Assembly: GCA_902626585.1 (NCBI GenBank)
Contig: CACOGA010000001.1
Span: 124,001-188,000 of the forward strand
DNA from: an uncultured Bacteroidota bacterium
GTDB lineage: Bacteria; Bacteroidota; Bacteroidia; Flavobacteriales; Flavobacteriaceae
Reading direction: 5' to 3'
Length of the DNA stretch: 64,000 nucleotides
The translations under genes were made by a program, and so were the position numbers. The notes below the pieces were generated by a model that was given only the letters and a program-made list of their open reading frames with translations, had not been told where the DNA came from and did not search any database. Positions within the stretch are counted from its first letter, which is position 1, and each line of letters starts with the position of its first letter. This document shows positions 1 through 6,997 of the stretch, piece after piece.

Positions 1-1278
1 TTGAGAGGTATTCTTGGGATATCCTTTTTAATATTTACGACTTACTTACTTTCTAATAATAAAAAAGCCATTAATTGGAAAACCGCTGCAACTGGTTTAC
101 TTCTTCAACTAATTTTAGCTGTTGGGGTCTTAAAGATTAGTTGGGTAAAAATGATTTTTGAAAGTGCAGGAAAAGTATTTGTCAAGATTCTTGACTTTAC
201 AATGGAGGGAACAAAGTTTTTATTTGGCGACTTAGTTAGTGCTGATAACTTTGGTAATGTATTTATTTTTTCGATTTTACCAACTGTGATTTTCTTTGCT
301 GCATTAACATCAATTTTGTTCTACCTTGGTATTATACAAAAAGTAGTCAAGGTCATGGCCTTGCTTTTATCTAAGCTGTTAGGTGTTTCTGGCCCAGAAA
401 GTTTGAGTGTCGCTGGAAATATATTTCTTGGTCAAACCGAATCTCCTCTAATGATTAAAGCATACCTTGAAAAAATGTCAAAATCAGAAATTTTACTAGT
501 AATGATTGGAGGAATGGCAACAGTGGCTGGTGGAGTACTTGCTGCTTACATCGGCTTTTTGGGTGGAGAGGATCCTGACCTTAAGGTGTACTATGCAAAA
601 CATCTTTTAACGGCATCAGTAATGGCAGCACCTGGTGCTATTGTTATTTCTAAAATTTTATTTCCTGAGACTGAAAAAATTAATTCAAATGTTGAGGTTT
701 CACAAGAAAAAATAGGCTCAAACTTTTTGGATGCAATTTCAATTGGAACATCTGAAGGTCTAAAATTGGCGGCCAACATAGCTGCAATGCTTTTGGTATT
801 TATTGCCTTTATTGCATTAATTAATTATTTACTAAGTGGATTTGGGAGTATTTTAAATATTAATGAGTGGATTAGCGAAAAAACGGTTTATTCTGAGCTT
901 TCATTGGAGCTAATCTTAGGTTATATTTTTGCCCCAGTTATGTGGTTAATCGGAGTTGCCAAAGATGATATTACTTTAATGGGACAATTACTTGGGATTA
1001 AACTTGCAGCAAGTGAATTTATTGGATATATACAGCTGTCTGATTTGAAAGATGCTACTAATATAATTCATTTAAATTATCAAAAATCAATTATTATAGC
1101 TACATATATGCTGTGTGGTTTTGCAAATTTTGCATCTATTGGAATACAAATCGGAGGAATCGGTGCTCTTGAGCCAAAGCAACGAAAAAATCTTTCAAAA
1201 TTTGGTTTTAAAGCATTGATTGGAGGTACAATTGCCTCCCTACTATCTGCTACAATCGCAGGGATGATTATCGGTTAA
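1..1278 (+). CDS. nupC: Concentrative nucleoside transporter (NupC/CNT family), possibly missing a few N-terminal residues
   Basis: Inner-membrane symporter importing nucleosides with a cation gradient. The 425 residues are almost entirely hydrophobic helices, and the CNT hallmark GQTESP lies at residues 144-149 inside the longer GNIFLGQTESPLMIKAYL block. A second family block (CGFANFASIGIQIGG) lies near residues 372-386. Length fits the family (about 400-430). The reading frame is open to the first base of the window and begins with TTG, so the true start may lie upstream; MRGILGI nevertheless looks like a family N-terminus. The next gene, thyA, begins 70 bases downstream on the same strand, a sensible partner because both serve thymidine/dTMP supply. 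Family assignment is firm; the nucleoside preference cannot be read. Confidence 0.9.
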   Translation: MRGILGISFLIFTTYLLSNNKKAINWKTAATGLLLQLILAVGVLKISWVKMIFESAGKVFVKILDFTMEGTKFLFGDLVSADNFGNVFIFSILPTVIFFAALTSILFYLGIIQKVVKVMALLLSKLLGVSGPESLSVAGNIFLGQTESPLMIKAYLEKMSKSEILLVMIGGMATVAGGVLAAYIGFLGGEDPDLKVYYAKHLLTASVMAAPGAIVISKILFPETEKINSNVEVSQEKIGSNFLDAISIGTSEGLKLAANIAAMLLVFIAFIALINYLLSGFGSILNINEWISEKTVYSELSLELILGYIFAPVMWLIGVAKDDITLMGQLLGIKLAASEFIGYIQLSDLKDATNIIHLNYQKSIIIATYMLCGFANFASIGIQIGGIGALEPKQRKNLSKFGFKALIGGTIASLLSATIAGMIIG

Positions 1279-1348
1279 AAAGTTAATAACTTTTACATTT
1301 CTTAATCATTAAGATTATCACTATTAATTATTTTTACTTATTAAATTT

Positions 1349-2173
1349 ATGAGGCAATATTTAGACTTAGTTAAACATGTTCTGGACTGTGGAGAACTAA
1401 AAGAAGATAGAACTGGAACAGGTACAAAAAGTGTTTTTGGATATCAGATGAGATTTAATCTTTCTGATGGTTTCCCTATGGTAACAACAAAAAAACTACA
1501 TTTAAAATCCATAATTTATGAACTATTATGGTTTTTAAGAGGAGATACCAATATAAAATATCTTAAGGAAAATGGTGTAAATATTTGGAATGCTTGGGCA
1601 AACTCAAACGGAGATCTTGGGCCAGTATATGGATTTCAATGGAGAAATTGGAACAATGATGGAATTGATCAAATATCCAACCTAATAAATGATTTAAAAA
1701 ATAATCCAAGCAGCAGAAGACACTTAATATCAGCTTGGAACCCATCTGTTTTACCGGATACTTCAAAATCTTTTGAAACTAACGTTGCTAACGGTAAGGC
1801 TGCATTACCGCCATGTCATGCTTTTTTTCAATTTAATGTAATTAACGGAAAACTTTCTTGTCAATTATATCAAAGAAGTGCAGATATTTTTTTGGGTGTA
1901 CCATTTAATATTGCTTCATACTCTCTGCTTACAATTATGATAGCCCAGGTTTGTGATTTAAAGCCTGGCGATTTTGTACACACATTTGGAGATGCTCATA
2001 TATACAGTAATCACTTTGATCAAATGAAACTACAACTTTCAAGAAAACCAAGAAAGCTTCCTACCATAAAAGTCAATAAAGAAGTAAAAGATATTTTTGA
2101 TTTCAAATTTGAAGACTTTATTCTTGAAAACTATGACCCTCATCCACACATCAAAGGAAAAGTTGCGGTTTAA
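1349..2173 (+). CDS. thyA: Thymidylate synthase
   Basis: Converts dUMP and methylene-tetrahydrofolate to dTMP and dihydrofolate. The 274-residue protein carries the catalytic cysteine in PPCHAFFQF (Cys156), the [10 protein letters not shown] phosphate-binding stretch (about 123-132), and the dUMP/folate block [17 protein letters not shown] (about 175-191). It is about 10 residues longer than the E. coli enzyme because of an insertion just before the active site (about 136-149), which I recall from Bacteroidota ThyA. The stop is followed after 12 bases by folA, which recycles the dihydrofolate product, so the two are almost certainly co-transcribed. Start ATG follows an AT-rich leader with no clear Shine-Dalgarno, normal for this phylum. 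Confidence 0.97.
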   Translation: MRQYLDLVKHVLDCGELKEDRTGTGTKSVFGYQMRFNLSDGFPMVTTKKLHLKSIIYELLWFLRGDTNIKYLKENGVNIWNAWANSNGDLGPVYGFQWRNWNNDGIDQISNLINDLKNNPSSRRHLISAWNPSVLPDTSKSFETNVANGKAALPPCHAFFQFNVINGKLSCQLYQRSADIFLGVPFNIASYSLLTIMIAQVCDLKPGDFVHTFGDAHIYSNHFDQMKLQLSRKPRKLPTIKVNKEVKDIFDFKFEDFILENYDPHPHIKGKVAV

Positions 2174-2185
2174 TCAATTGCCTTA

Positions 2186-2683
2186 ATGAAAAAAACTATA
2201 ACTATTATCGTTGCTGCTGCTGAAAATGATGCTATTGGAAAAAACAATGACTTGATTTGGAGTTTACCTGACGACCTCAAAAGATTTAAGAGACTAACAT
2301 CTGGCCATTGCATAATAATGGGTAGAAAAACATTTGATTCGTTTCCGGGTCTATTGCCGAACCGAAAGCATATAATTATTTCAACAAAAAATGAAAAATA
2401 CTTTCCGGATGAAGTTAGTGTTGTAAGTAATTTTAAAGATGCATTAATAGAAACTCGTGAAGATGAAAATCCTTTTGTTATTGGGGGTGGTCAGATTTAC
2501 AATCTTGCCATGAAGTACTGCGATAAAATTGAGTTGACCAGGGTTCATGAAGAATTTGATGCCGATACTTTTTTCCCAAAAATTAATGAGAACGAATGGG
2601 AGCTAGCTGAAGAAGAAAAACACGAAAAAGATGAACGTCATAAATATTCATTTACATATAAAACCTATATAAAAATTAAATAA
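2186..2683 (+). CDS. folA: Dihydrofolate reductase
   Basis: Reduces dihydrofolate to tetrahydrofolate with NADPH. The 165-residue chain shows the family order: IGKNNDLIWSLPDDLKRFK near residues 17-35 with the catalytic acid at about Asp30, IIMGRKTFDS (NADPH site) and the FVIGGGQIYNLA loop. It sits 12 bases after thyA, whose product it recycles, and its stop overlaps the fabD start in a TAATG junction (bases 2681-2685), indicating translational coupling. Length is typical for chromosomal FolA. Nothing suggests a drug-resistant variant. Confidence 0.97.
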   Translation: MKKTITIIVAAAENDAIGKNNDLIWSLPDDLKRFKRLTSGHCIIMGRKTFDSFPGLLPNRKHIIISTKNEKYFPDEVSVVSNFKDALIETREDENPFVIGGGQIYNLAMKYCDKIELTRVHEEFDADTFFPKINENEWELAEEEKHEKDERHKYSFTYKTYIKIK

Positions 2684-3576
2684 TGAAAGCATATATATTT
2701 CCAGGTCAAGGATCGCAATTTTCAGGCATGGGTAAAGATCTATTTGAACATTCAAAAATTGCTTATGAACTTTTCAATAGGGCAAATGAAATTTTAGGTT
2801 TCAAAATAAGTGATATAATGTTCAATGGTTCAGCTGAAGACCTAAAACAAACATCGGTTACTCAGCCTGCAATTTTTTTACACTCTGTAATATTAGGAAT
2901 AAGTAAAGAAAGTGAAATCATTCCAGAAATGGTTGCAGGTCATTCATTAGGCGAATTTTCAGCACTTGTTATTAATAAATCTATCTCCTTTGAAGATGGT
3001 TTAAATTTGGTTTCGATTAGAGCTAATGCCATGCAAAAAGCTTGTGAAAATAATCCTGGAACAATGGCAGCTGTTTTAGGCCTAGAAGATAAGCTTGTTG
3101 AAAATATATGTGAAAAAATTGAGGGAATCGTTGTTTCAGCGAATTATAATTGTCCAGGCCAATTGGTTATTTCAGGTGAACTAAAAGCAATCGAATTAGC
3201 ATGTGTAAAATTAAAAGAACTGGGTGCTAGGCGTGCATTGGTTTTACCTGTCGGAGGCGCATTTCACTCCCCCTTAATGGAACAAGCAAAAAAAGAACTC
3301 GAAAATGCTATCAATCAAACTGTTTTTTCTGATCCTATATGCCCAATATATCAAAATGTAACCGGTAAACCATACTCGTCTGAAGTTGAAATCAAAAATA
3401 ATCTAATCTCTCAGCTAACTAGTCCGGTTAAATGGACGCAATCAATACAACAGATGATTAAAGATGGAGCTGATGAGTTTATTGAGATTGGACCTGGAAA
3501 GGTGCTACAAGGTTTGGTAAGGAAAATAAACGGTGATATAAACTCAAGTTCATTAAATTTGGAAAATGTTGGATAA
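2683..3576 (+). CDS. fabD: Malonyl-CoA:ACP transacylase
   Basis: Loads malonyl groups from CoA onto acyl carrier protein for fatty acid synthesis in the cytoplasm. The 297-residue protein has the N-terminal FPGQGSQ loop (residues 6-12), the nucleophile Ser88 in GHSLGEFSAL, and catalytic His195 in GGAFHSPLM; the C-terminal EIGPGKVLQGLV block is also present. Start ATG overlaps the folA stop (TAATG) and its own end overlaps the lspA start by 11 bases, so it is the third gene of a tightly packed thyA-folA-fabD-lspA transcript. Confidence 0.96.
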   Translation: MKAYIFPGQGSQFSGMGKDLFEHSKIAYELFNRANEILGFKISDIMFNGSAEDLKQTSVTQPAIFLHSVILGISKESEIIPEMVAGHSLGEFSALVINKSISFEDGLNLVSIRANAMQKACENNPGTMAAVLGLEDKLVENICEKIEGIVVSANYNCPGQLVISGELKAIELACVKLKELGARRALVLPVGGAFHSPLMEQAKKELENAINQTVFSDPICPIYQNVTGKPYSSEVEIKNNLISQLTSPVKWTQSIQQMIKDGADEFIEIGPGKVLQGLVRKINGDINSSSLNLENVG

Positions 3577-4054
3577 AAGAAAACGTAATTTATTAATTAC
3601 TATAATAGTTTTTTTAAGTATCGCATTCGATCAAATTTCAAAAATTTGGGTTAGGAATAATTTTGAGAGTTATGTTGAAAACAGCATAGTCGGAGATATC
3701 TTTACTCTAATAAAAGTCGAAAATACTGGTGCATTTTTAGGAATGGGTAGTGAACTTTCTGAAACACCAAGAATTTTATTACTAATTGTTTTGCCAATAG
3801 TGGTATTAATTTCAATTACCATATACACATACTTTGATAAATCACTTGACAAGATTTCAATCATTGGTTTTTCTTTAATTATTGGTGGTGGAATCGCCAA
3901 TATTTTTGACCGAATTGTATTTGGATCCGTAACAGACTTTCTTTATTTAAATTTTGGCAGCATATTCAAGACTGGAATATTTAATATAGCTGACGTTTCT
4001 GTAACCACTGGGATGATTTTAATTCTTATTTCTAGTTTTAAAAAAAATTCCTAG
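3566..4054 (+). CDS. lspA: Lipoprotein signal peptidase II
   Basis: Inner-membrane aspartyl protease that removes signal peptides from diacylglyceryl-modified prolipoproteins. The 162-residue protein has four hydrophobic helices and the diagnostic motifs NTGAFLG (about 53-59), NIFDR (about 112-116), and the catalytic aspartates in VTDFL (Asp124) and FNIADV (Asp143). It overlaps the end of fabD by 11 bases. Its TAG stop shares the palindrome CTAG (4051-4054) with the TAG stop of the convergent amidohydrolase, so the two genes overlap by four bases with no terminator between them. Likely substrates within the window are ActE and the DUF255 lipoprotein. Confidence 0.95.
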   Translation: MLDKRKRNLLITIIVFLSIAFDQISKIWVRNNFESYVENSIVGDIFTLIKVENTGAFLGMGSELSETPRILLLIVLPIVVLISITIYTYFDKSLDKISIIGFSLIIGGGIANIFDRIVFGSVTDFLYLNFGSIFKTGIFNIADVSVTTGMILILISSFKKNS

Positions 4055-5322
4055 TTCTTATAAATCTCACCATTTTTCATTACAAATATTACGTTCTCTA
4101 GGGTTCTAATATCATTTTCAGGGTTTGATTTAGTAGCTATGATATCAGCAAAAAATCCGTTTTTTATTTGTCCTATTTTAGAATCCATCGAAAGAATTTT
4201 AGAATTTACAATGGTCGCCGCTTGAAGGCATTCAATAACCGGAATTCCAGCTTCATTCATAAACCTGAACTCTTTTGCATTATTTCCATGTGGGAATACA
4301 CCTGCATCTGAGCCAAAAGCAATATTGACACCAGCCTTATATGCTCTTTCTGTAGTACTTTGAATCTTTGGGCCAATTGCTAAAGCTTTGGGTACTACTA
4401 GTTCATCATAGTAGCCGGGAATTTTTGCATTAGCTGCTACCTCTTTTCCTGCAGTAATTGTAGGAACATAATAAGTTCCATATTCCTTCATTAGTTTCAT
4501 CGACTCATCACTTAATAATGTGCCATGCTCAATTGTAAGAACACCTCCTTTTATAGCTCTTTGAATCCCTTCATCTCCGTGTGCATGTGCTGCAACGGTC
4601 ATATCATAATCCTTTGCAGTTTCACAAATTGCTTTAATTTCTTCAATCGTAAATTGAGGATTTTGTCCATTTTTTGCAATACTCATAACCCCACCAGTCG
4701 CAGTAATTTTAATGACATCAGCCCCGTTTTTATATCTTTCACGAACTGCTTTTCTAGCATCATCAACTCCGTTAATAACCCCATCCTGTGGTCCTGGGTC
4801 TCCTGCTATACTTTTTTTCCATCCATTTGTTGGGTCAGCGTGACCTCCTGTTGTTCCAATCGCCTTTCCAGCAGTAAATATTCTAGGCCCTATGACTTCA
4901 CCCTTATTGATAGCATTTCTCAAAGAAATATTTACACCACTTCCACCCAAATCTCTTACTGTTGTGAAACCAGCCATCAGAGTACGTTTTGCAAATTTTA
5001 TTGAGCTGAAAGCTATTTCTGATTCCTCTGCTGTAAATTCATTTAAATATTTTTCAGGATTATATTCGCTTTCCATATGCACATGTAAATCAATAAATCC
5101 AGGCATTACGGTTGAATCTTTTAAATCAATAATGATATTATCACTGTCTGGAATTTCAAAGCCCTTTTTTACACCCTTAATTTCAGTACCTGAAACAATG
5201 ATTGTCATCTTATCTAACATCTTTCCCTCTTTTGAGTCGAACATTTTTCCGGCGTGAATGTAGTAGTCTTGTGCGCTCAGTGTTAAAGTGAATAATGAGA
5301 TTAAAAACAATAATTTTTTCAT
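4051..5322 (-). CDS. Secreted metal-dependent amidohydrolase (imidazolonepropionase/prolidase-like)
   Basis: Exported zinc-dependent hydrolase of the amidohydrolase superfamily. I place the start at the ATG at 5322, which gives a clean signal peptide (MKKLLFLISLFTLTLSAQ); a TTG 21 bases upstream lies inside a probable -7 element. The TIM-barrel metal site is visible: HVH (about residues 80-82), the KITATGG strand with a likely carboxylated lysine, AHAHG, EHGTL, and GSDAG near the C-terminus. Similar Bacteroidota proteins are annotated as prolidases or imidazolonepropionase-related enzymes, but the substrate (perhaps a dipeptide or cyclic amide) cannot be read. It is transcribed alone, divergent from kdtA, and its stop overlaps that of lspA. 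Confidence 0.85.
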   Translation of the reverse strand: MKKLLFLISLFTLTLSAQDYYIHAGKMFDSKEGKMLDKMTIIVSGTEIKGVKKGFEIPDSDNIIIDLKDSTVMPGFIDLHVHMESEYNPEKYLNEFTAEESEIAFSSIKFAKRTLMAGFTTVRDLGGSGVNISLRNAINKGEVIGPRIFTAGKAIGTTGGHADPTNGWKKSIAGDPGPQDGVINGVDDARKAVRERYKNGADVIKITATGGVMSIAKNGQNPQFTIEEIKAICETAKDYDMTVAAHAHGDEGIQRAIKGGVLTIEHGTLLSDESMKLMKEYGTYYVPTITAGKEVAANAKIPGYYDELVVPKALAIGPKIQSTTERAYKAGVNIAFGSDAGVFPHGNNAKEFRFMNEAGIPVIECLQAATIVNSKILSMDSKIGQIKNGFFADIIATKSNPENDIRTLENVIFVMKNGEIYKN

Positions 5323-5367
5323 AATGATATTGATTTGGGACAAACTAATATAATATTAATTTTTGGT

Positions 5368-5375
5368 TACTTTTG
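5368..5375 (+). promoter_or_regulatory. -7 promoter element upstream of waaA
   Basis: TACTTTTG is a perfect match to the Bacteroidota -7 consensus TAnnTTTG. It overlaps the only plausible TTG start codon of waaA, so one of the two is probably not used as drawn. A weaker alternative (TAATTTTT, about 5356-5363) would leave room for the TTG start. Confidence 0.4.
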
Positions 5376-6596
5376 TTTAAAATTTATAATATTAATTCTC
5401 TCATAGTTAAAATATTCGAAGTTGCAATAAACCTTCTCGCCCCTTTTTCAAAAAAAATTGAGAAGGGAGTTTTAGGCAGGAAGATGAGTTTTGAAAAATT
5501 AAAATCCTCGTTTAATAAAGCTGATAGTATCATACATATTCATTGTGCATCTCACGGCGAATATTTAATGTCAGAAAAATTAATTAAGAATCTAAAAGAG
5601 AAATTCAATAATCATAAATTCTTACTATCATTTATTTCACCTTCTGGTTATGAAAATACTAATACAAACTTATTCGATTGTGTCATTTACCTCCCTATTG
5701 AATCAGATAAAAATTGTATTAAGTTTTATGAAATAATTTCTCCAAAAGCTACATTTTTTATCAAGAACGAAGTTTGGCCAAATTTTATCAAACATGCAAA
5801 AATTAATGGATCAAAAGTTTACTCAATAGGCAGCAGTTTTAAGTTAAATTATTTAAAAAAAATATTTAAAATAAATTCAGCGATAAAAGCATTTGATTTG
5901 ATATTTGTGGTAAATGAAAATTCAAAAAAAATAGTTGAGAAAATAGGAAATAAAAATGTAATTGTTTGTGGGGATTTAAGATTTGATTCTGTTATTGAAA
6001 AATTAGACAATAAAACAGCTAATCTTGTAGACAGCTTTATCGGAAATAATAATTGTATTGTATTTGGAAGTACATGGGAAGAAGATGAAGATTTAATAAT
6101 TAAATTTATTAACGATTGCGATGGAAAAAATAAATATATCATTGCCCCACATGAAATGGGTGAAAATCCTGAAAGAATTAAAAAACATTTAGGAGATAAG
6201 TCACTATTATTTTCAAAAATAAAGTCGATTAAAAATTTGAAAGAATCTTCATGTTTAATTATCGATAATATCGGAATATTAGCTTCACTATACTCATATT
6301 GCACAATTGCTTATGTCGGAGGTGGAATGGGAAAAAGGGGGCTACATAACACACTGGAGCCAGCTTACTTTTCAAAACCAATAATAATAGGCAAAAACTA
6401 CAATGGTTTTGAGGAGGCCGAAAAGATGATAAAGAATGGAAGTATGATTAGTATTTCGGATTACAAGGAGTTTAAAAACACTATAGATTCGATTATTTCG
6501 GATAGAAACATAAGACAAGAAATGTCAAAAAAATGCACTAAATATTTTAACCAAAATAAAGGAGCAGTGAAATTAATTTTAGCTCATCTCCATTAG
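5373..6596 (+). CDS. waaA: 3-deoxy-D-manno-octulosonic acid (Kdo) transferase
   Basis: Glycosyltransferase family 30 enzyme attaching Kdo to lipid A precursor at the inner membrane. The 407-residue protein has a hydrophobic N-terminal anchor, the HCASHGEYLMSEKLI block (acceptor site), NEVWPNF, and the C-terminal donor-binding stretch AYVGGGMGKRGLHNTLEPAYFSKPIIIG. The start is uncertain: no ATG or GTG occurs before residue 38, and the TTG used here lies inside a perfect -7 promoter box (TACTTTTG, 5368-5375). The protein aligns from about this point with my memory of flavobacterial homologues, so either another promoter is used or translation begins at a rare codon such as ATT at 5382. Asn/Lys-rich with AAA/AAT codons, like the rest of the window. 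Confidence 0.9.
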   Translation: MFKIYNINSLIVKIFEVAINLLAPFSKKIEKGVLGRKMSFEKLKSSFNKADSIIHIHCASHGEYLMSEKLIKNLKEKFNNHKFLLSFISPSGYENTNTNLFDCVIYLPIESDKNCIKFYEIISPKATFFIKNEVWPNFIKHAKINGSKVYSIGSSFKLNYLKKIFKINSAIKAFDLIFVVNENSKKIVEKIGNKNVIVCGDLRFDSVIEKLDNKTANLVDSFIGNNNCIVFGSTWEEDEDLIIKFINDCDGKNKYIIAPHEMGENPERIKKHLGDKSLLFSKIKSIKNLKESSCLIIDNIGILASLYSYCTIAYVGGGMGKRGLHNTLEPAYFSKPIIIGKNYNGFEEAEKMIKNGSMISISDYKEFKNTIDSIISDRNIRQEMSKKCTKYFNQNKGAVKLILAHLH

Positions 6597-6681
6597 CTTA
6601 TTAATTTTATTTTGAAAAATTAATAATATTATTGAATTACAAAATCAACTAACAAATTTTTTAAAAAGTTAAGTACTAAAA

Positions 6682-6706
6682 AAGGGAGTAAAAATATTAC
6701 TCCCTT
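6682..6706 (-). terminator. Hairpin terminator, minus-strand direction
   Basis: A 10-bp perfect stem (AAGGGAGTAA, 6682-6691, with TTACTCCCTT, 6697-6706) and a 5-base loop. Only the minus strand has a following T-run (6683-6678), so it would end minus-strand transcripts, namely read-through from the Trp-leader attenuator at 6766-6796. In the plus direction it lies 85 bases after waaA without a U-tract. Confidence 0.7.
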
Positions 6707-6765
6707 AATTAAATATAAATAAACAAACTAAAACTAATTACTAACTATATAATTTAAAATGTTAC

Positions 6766-6796
6766 AAAAAAAAAAGCTTATCGTGATGATAAGCTT
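6766..6796 (-). terminator. Attenuator terminator of the orphan Trp leader
   Basis: A perfect 9-bp stem (6774-6782 with 6788-6796) and 5-base loop, followed on the minus strand by a run of ten T (6775-6766). It is the terminator half of a tryptophan attenuator: the alternative pairing uses bases 6820-6829 (end of the leader peptide gene) against 6781-6791, with A6787 bulged out, and would destroy this stem. On the plus strand a run of six T also follows the stem, so it may stop waaA transcripts as well. Confidence 0.8.
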
Positions 6797-6823
6797 TTTT
6801 CAAATTAAAATATAGCGACTACC

Positions 6824-6880
6824 TCACGAAATGAATATTTCATGTTTCCACCACCACATATTTAATTGTAATTTTTTCAT
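6824..6880 (-). CDS. Trp-rich leader peptide of an orphan attenuator
   Basis: An 18-codon frame, ATG to TGA, encoding MKKLQLNMWWWKHEIFIS, with three consecutive TGG codons at positions 9-11. The stop lies inside the strand that forms both the protector hairpin and the antiterminator, as expected for a regulatory leader. A -7 box (TATATTTA, 6893-6886) ends five bases before ATG, so the mRNA probably begins at or next to the start codon. Three adjacent Trp codons are very unlikely by chance in such AT-rich DNA. No trp biosynthesis gene is adjacent, which is the odd feature. The peptide itself may have no function, or may act in trans as described for the trpL peptide of Sinorhizobium. Confidence 0.75.
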   Translation of the reverse strand: MKKLQLNMWWWKHEIFIS

Positions 6881-6885
6881 TGATG

Positions 6886-6893
6886 TAAATATA
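6886..6893 (-). promoter_or_regulatory. -7 promoter element of the Trp leader
   Basis: TATATTTA matches TAnnTTTG in 7 of 8 positions on the minus strand and ends five bases before the leader ATG. The -33 TTG is not evident in the AT-rich upstream DNA. Confidence 0.5.
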
Positions 6894-6997
6894 ATAATCT
6901 ATTTATTTAAATTAATAATGAATTGAAAAAAAATTTTAATTTTTTTATAATAAATTACCGAGTTAAATAGTCGACATTTGCAGCTAGAACGATTTTA

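Larger units (their letters stand above)
6766..6880 (-). ncRNA. Orphan tryptophan attenuator RNA (trpL-like small RNA)
   Basis: Read on the minus strand, a leader peptide gene (6824-6880) is followed by three alternative hairpins. Hairpin 1:2 pairs CAUGAAAU (6844-6837) with AUUUCGUG (6832-6825) around an AUUC loop, directly after the three Trp codons. Antiterminator 2:3 pairs UCGUGAGGUA (6829-6820) with UAUC-A-UCACGA (6791-6781) with one bulge. Terminator 3:4 is at 6796-6774. This is the classic logic of ribosome stalling at Trp codons. No gene follows on this strand: after the terminator there are 59 AU-rich bases, a second terminator, and then the antisense of waaA. The short RNA would be about 115 nucleotides and the read-through form about 203. 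Function as a trans-acting RNA is inference. Confidence 0.7.

Noticed and set aside
1279-1348. Small palindromes (AAAAGT...ACTTTT and CTTAAT...ATTAAG) between nupC and thyA as a terminator
   Set aside because: Stems are short, A/T-only or nearly so, and lack a clear T-tract; not enough to call.
6597-6681. Possible short genes directly after waaA
   Set aside because: All frames on both strands are broken by stops within a few codons in this AT-rich stretch.
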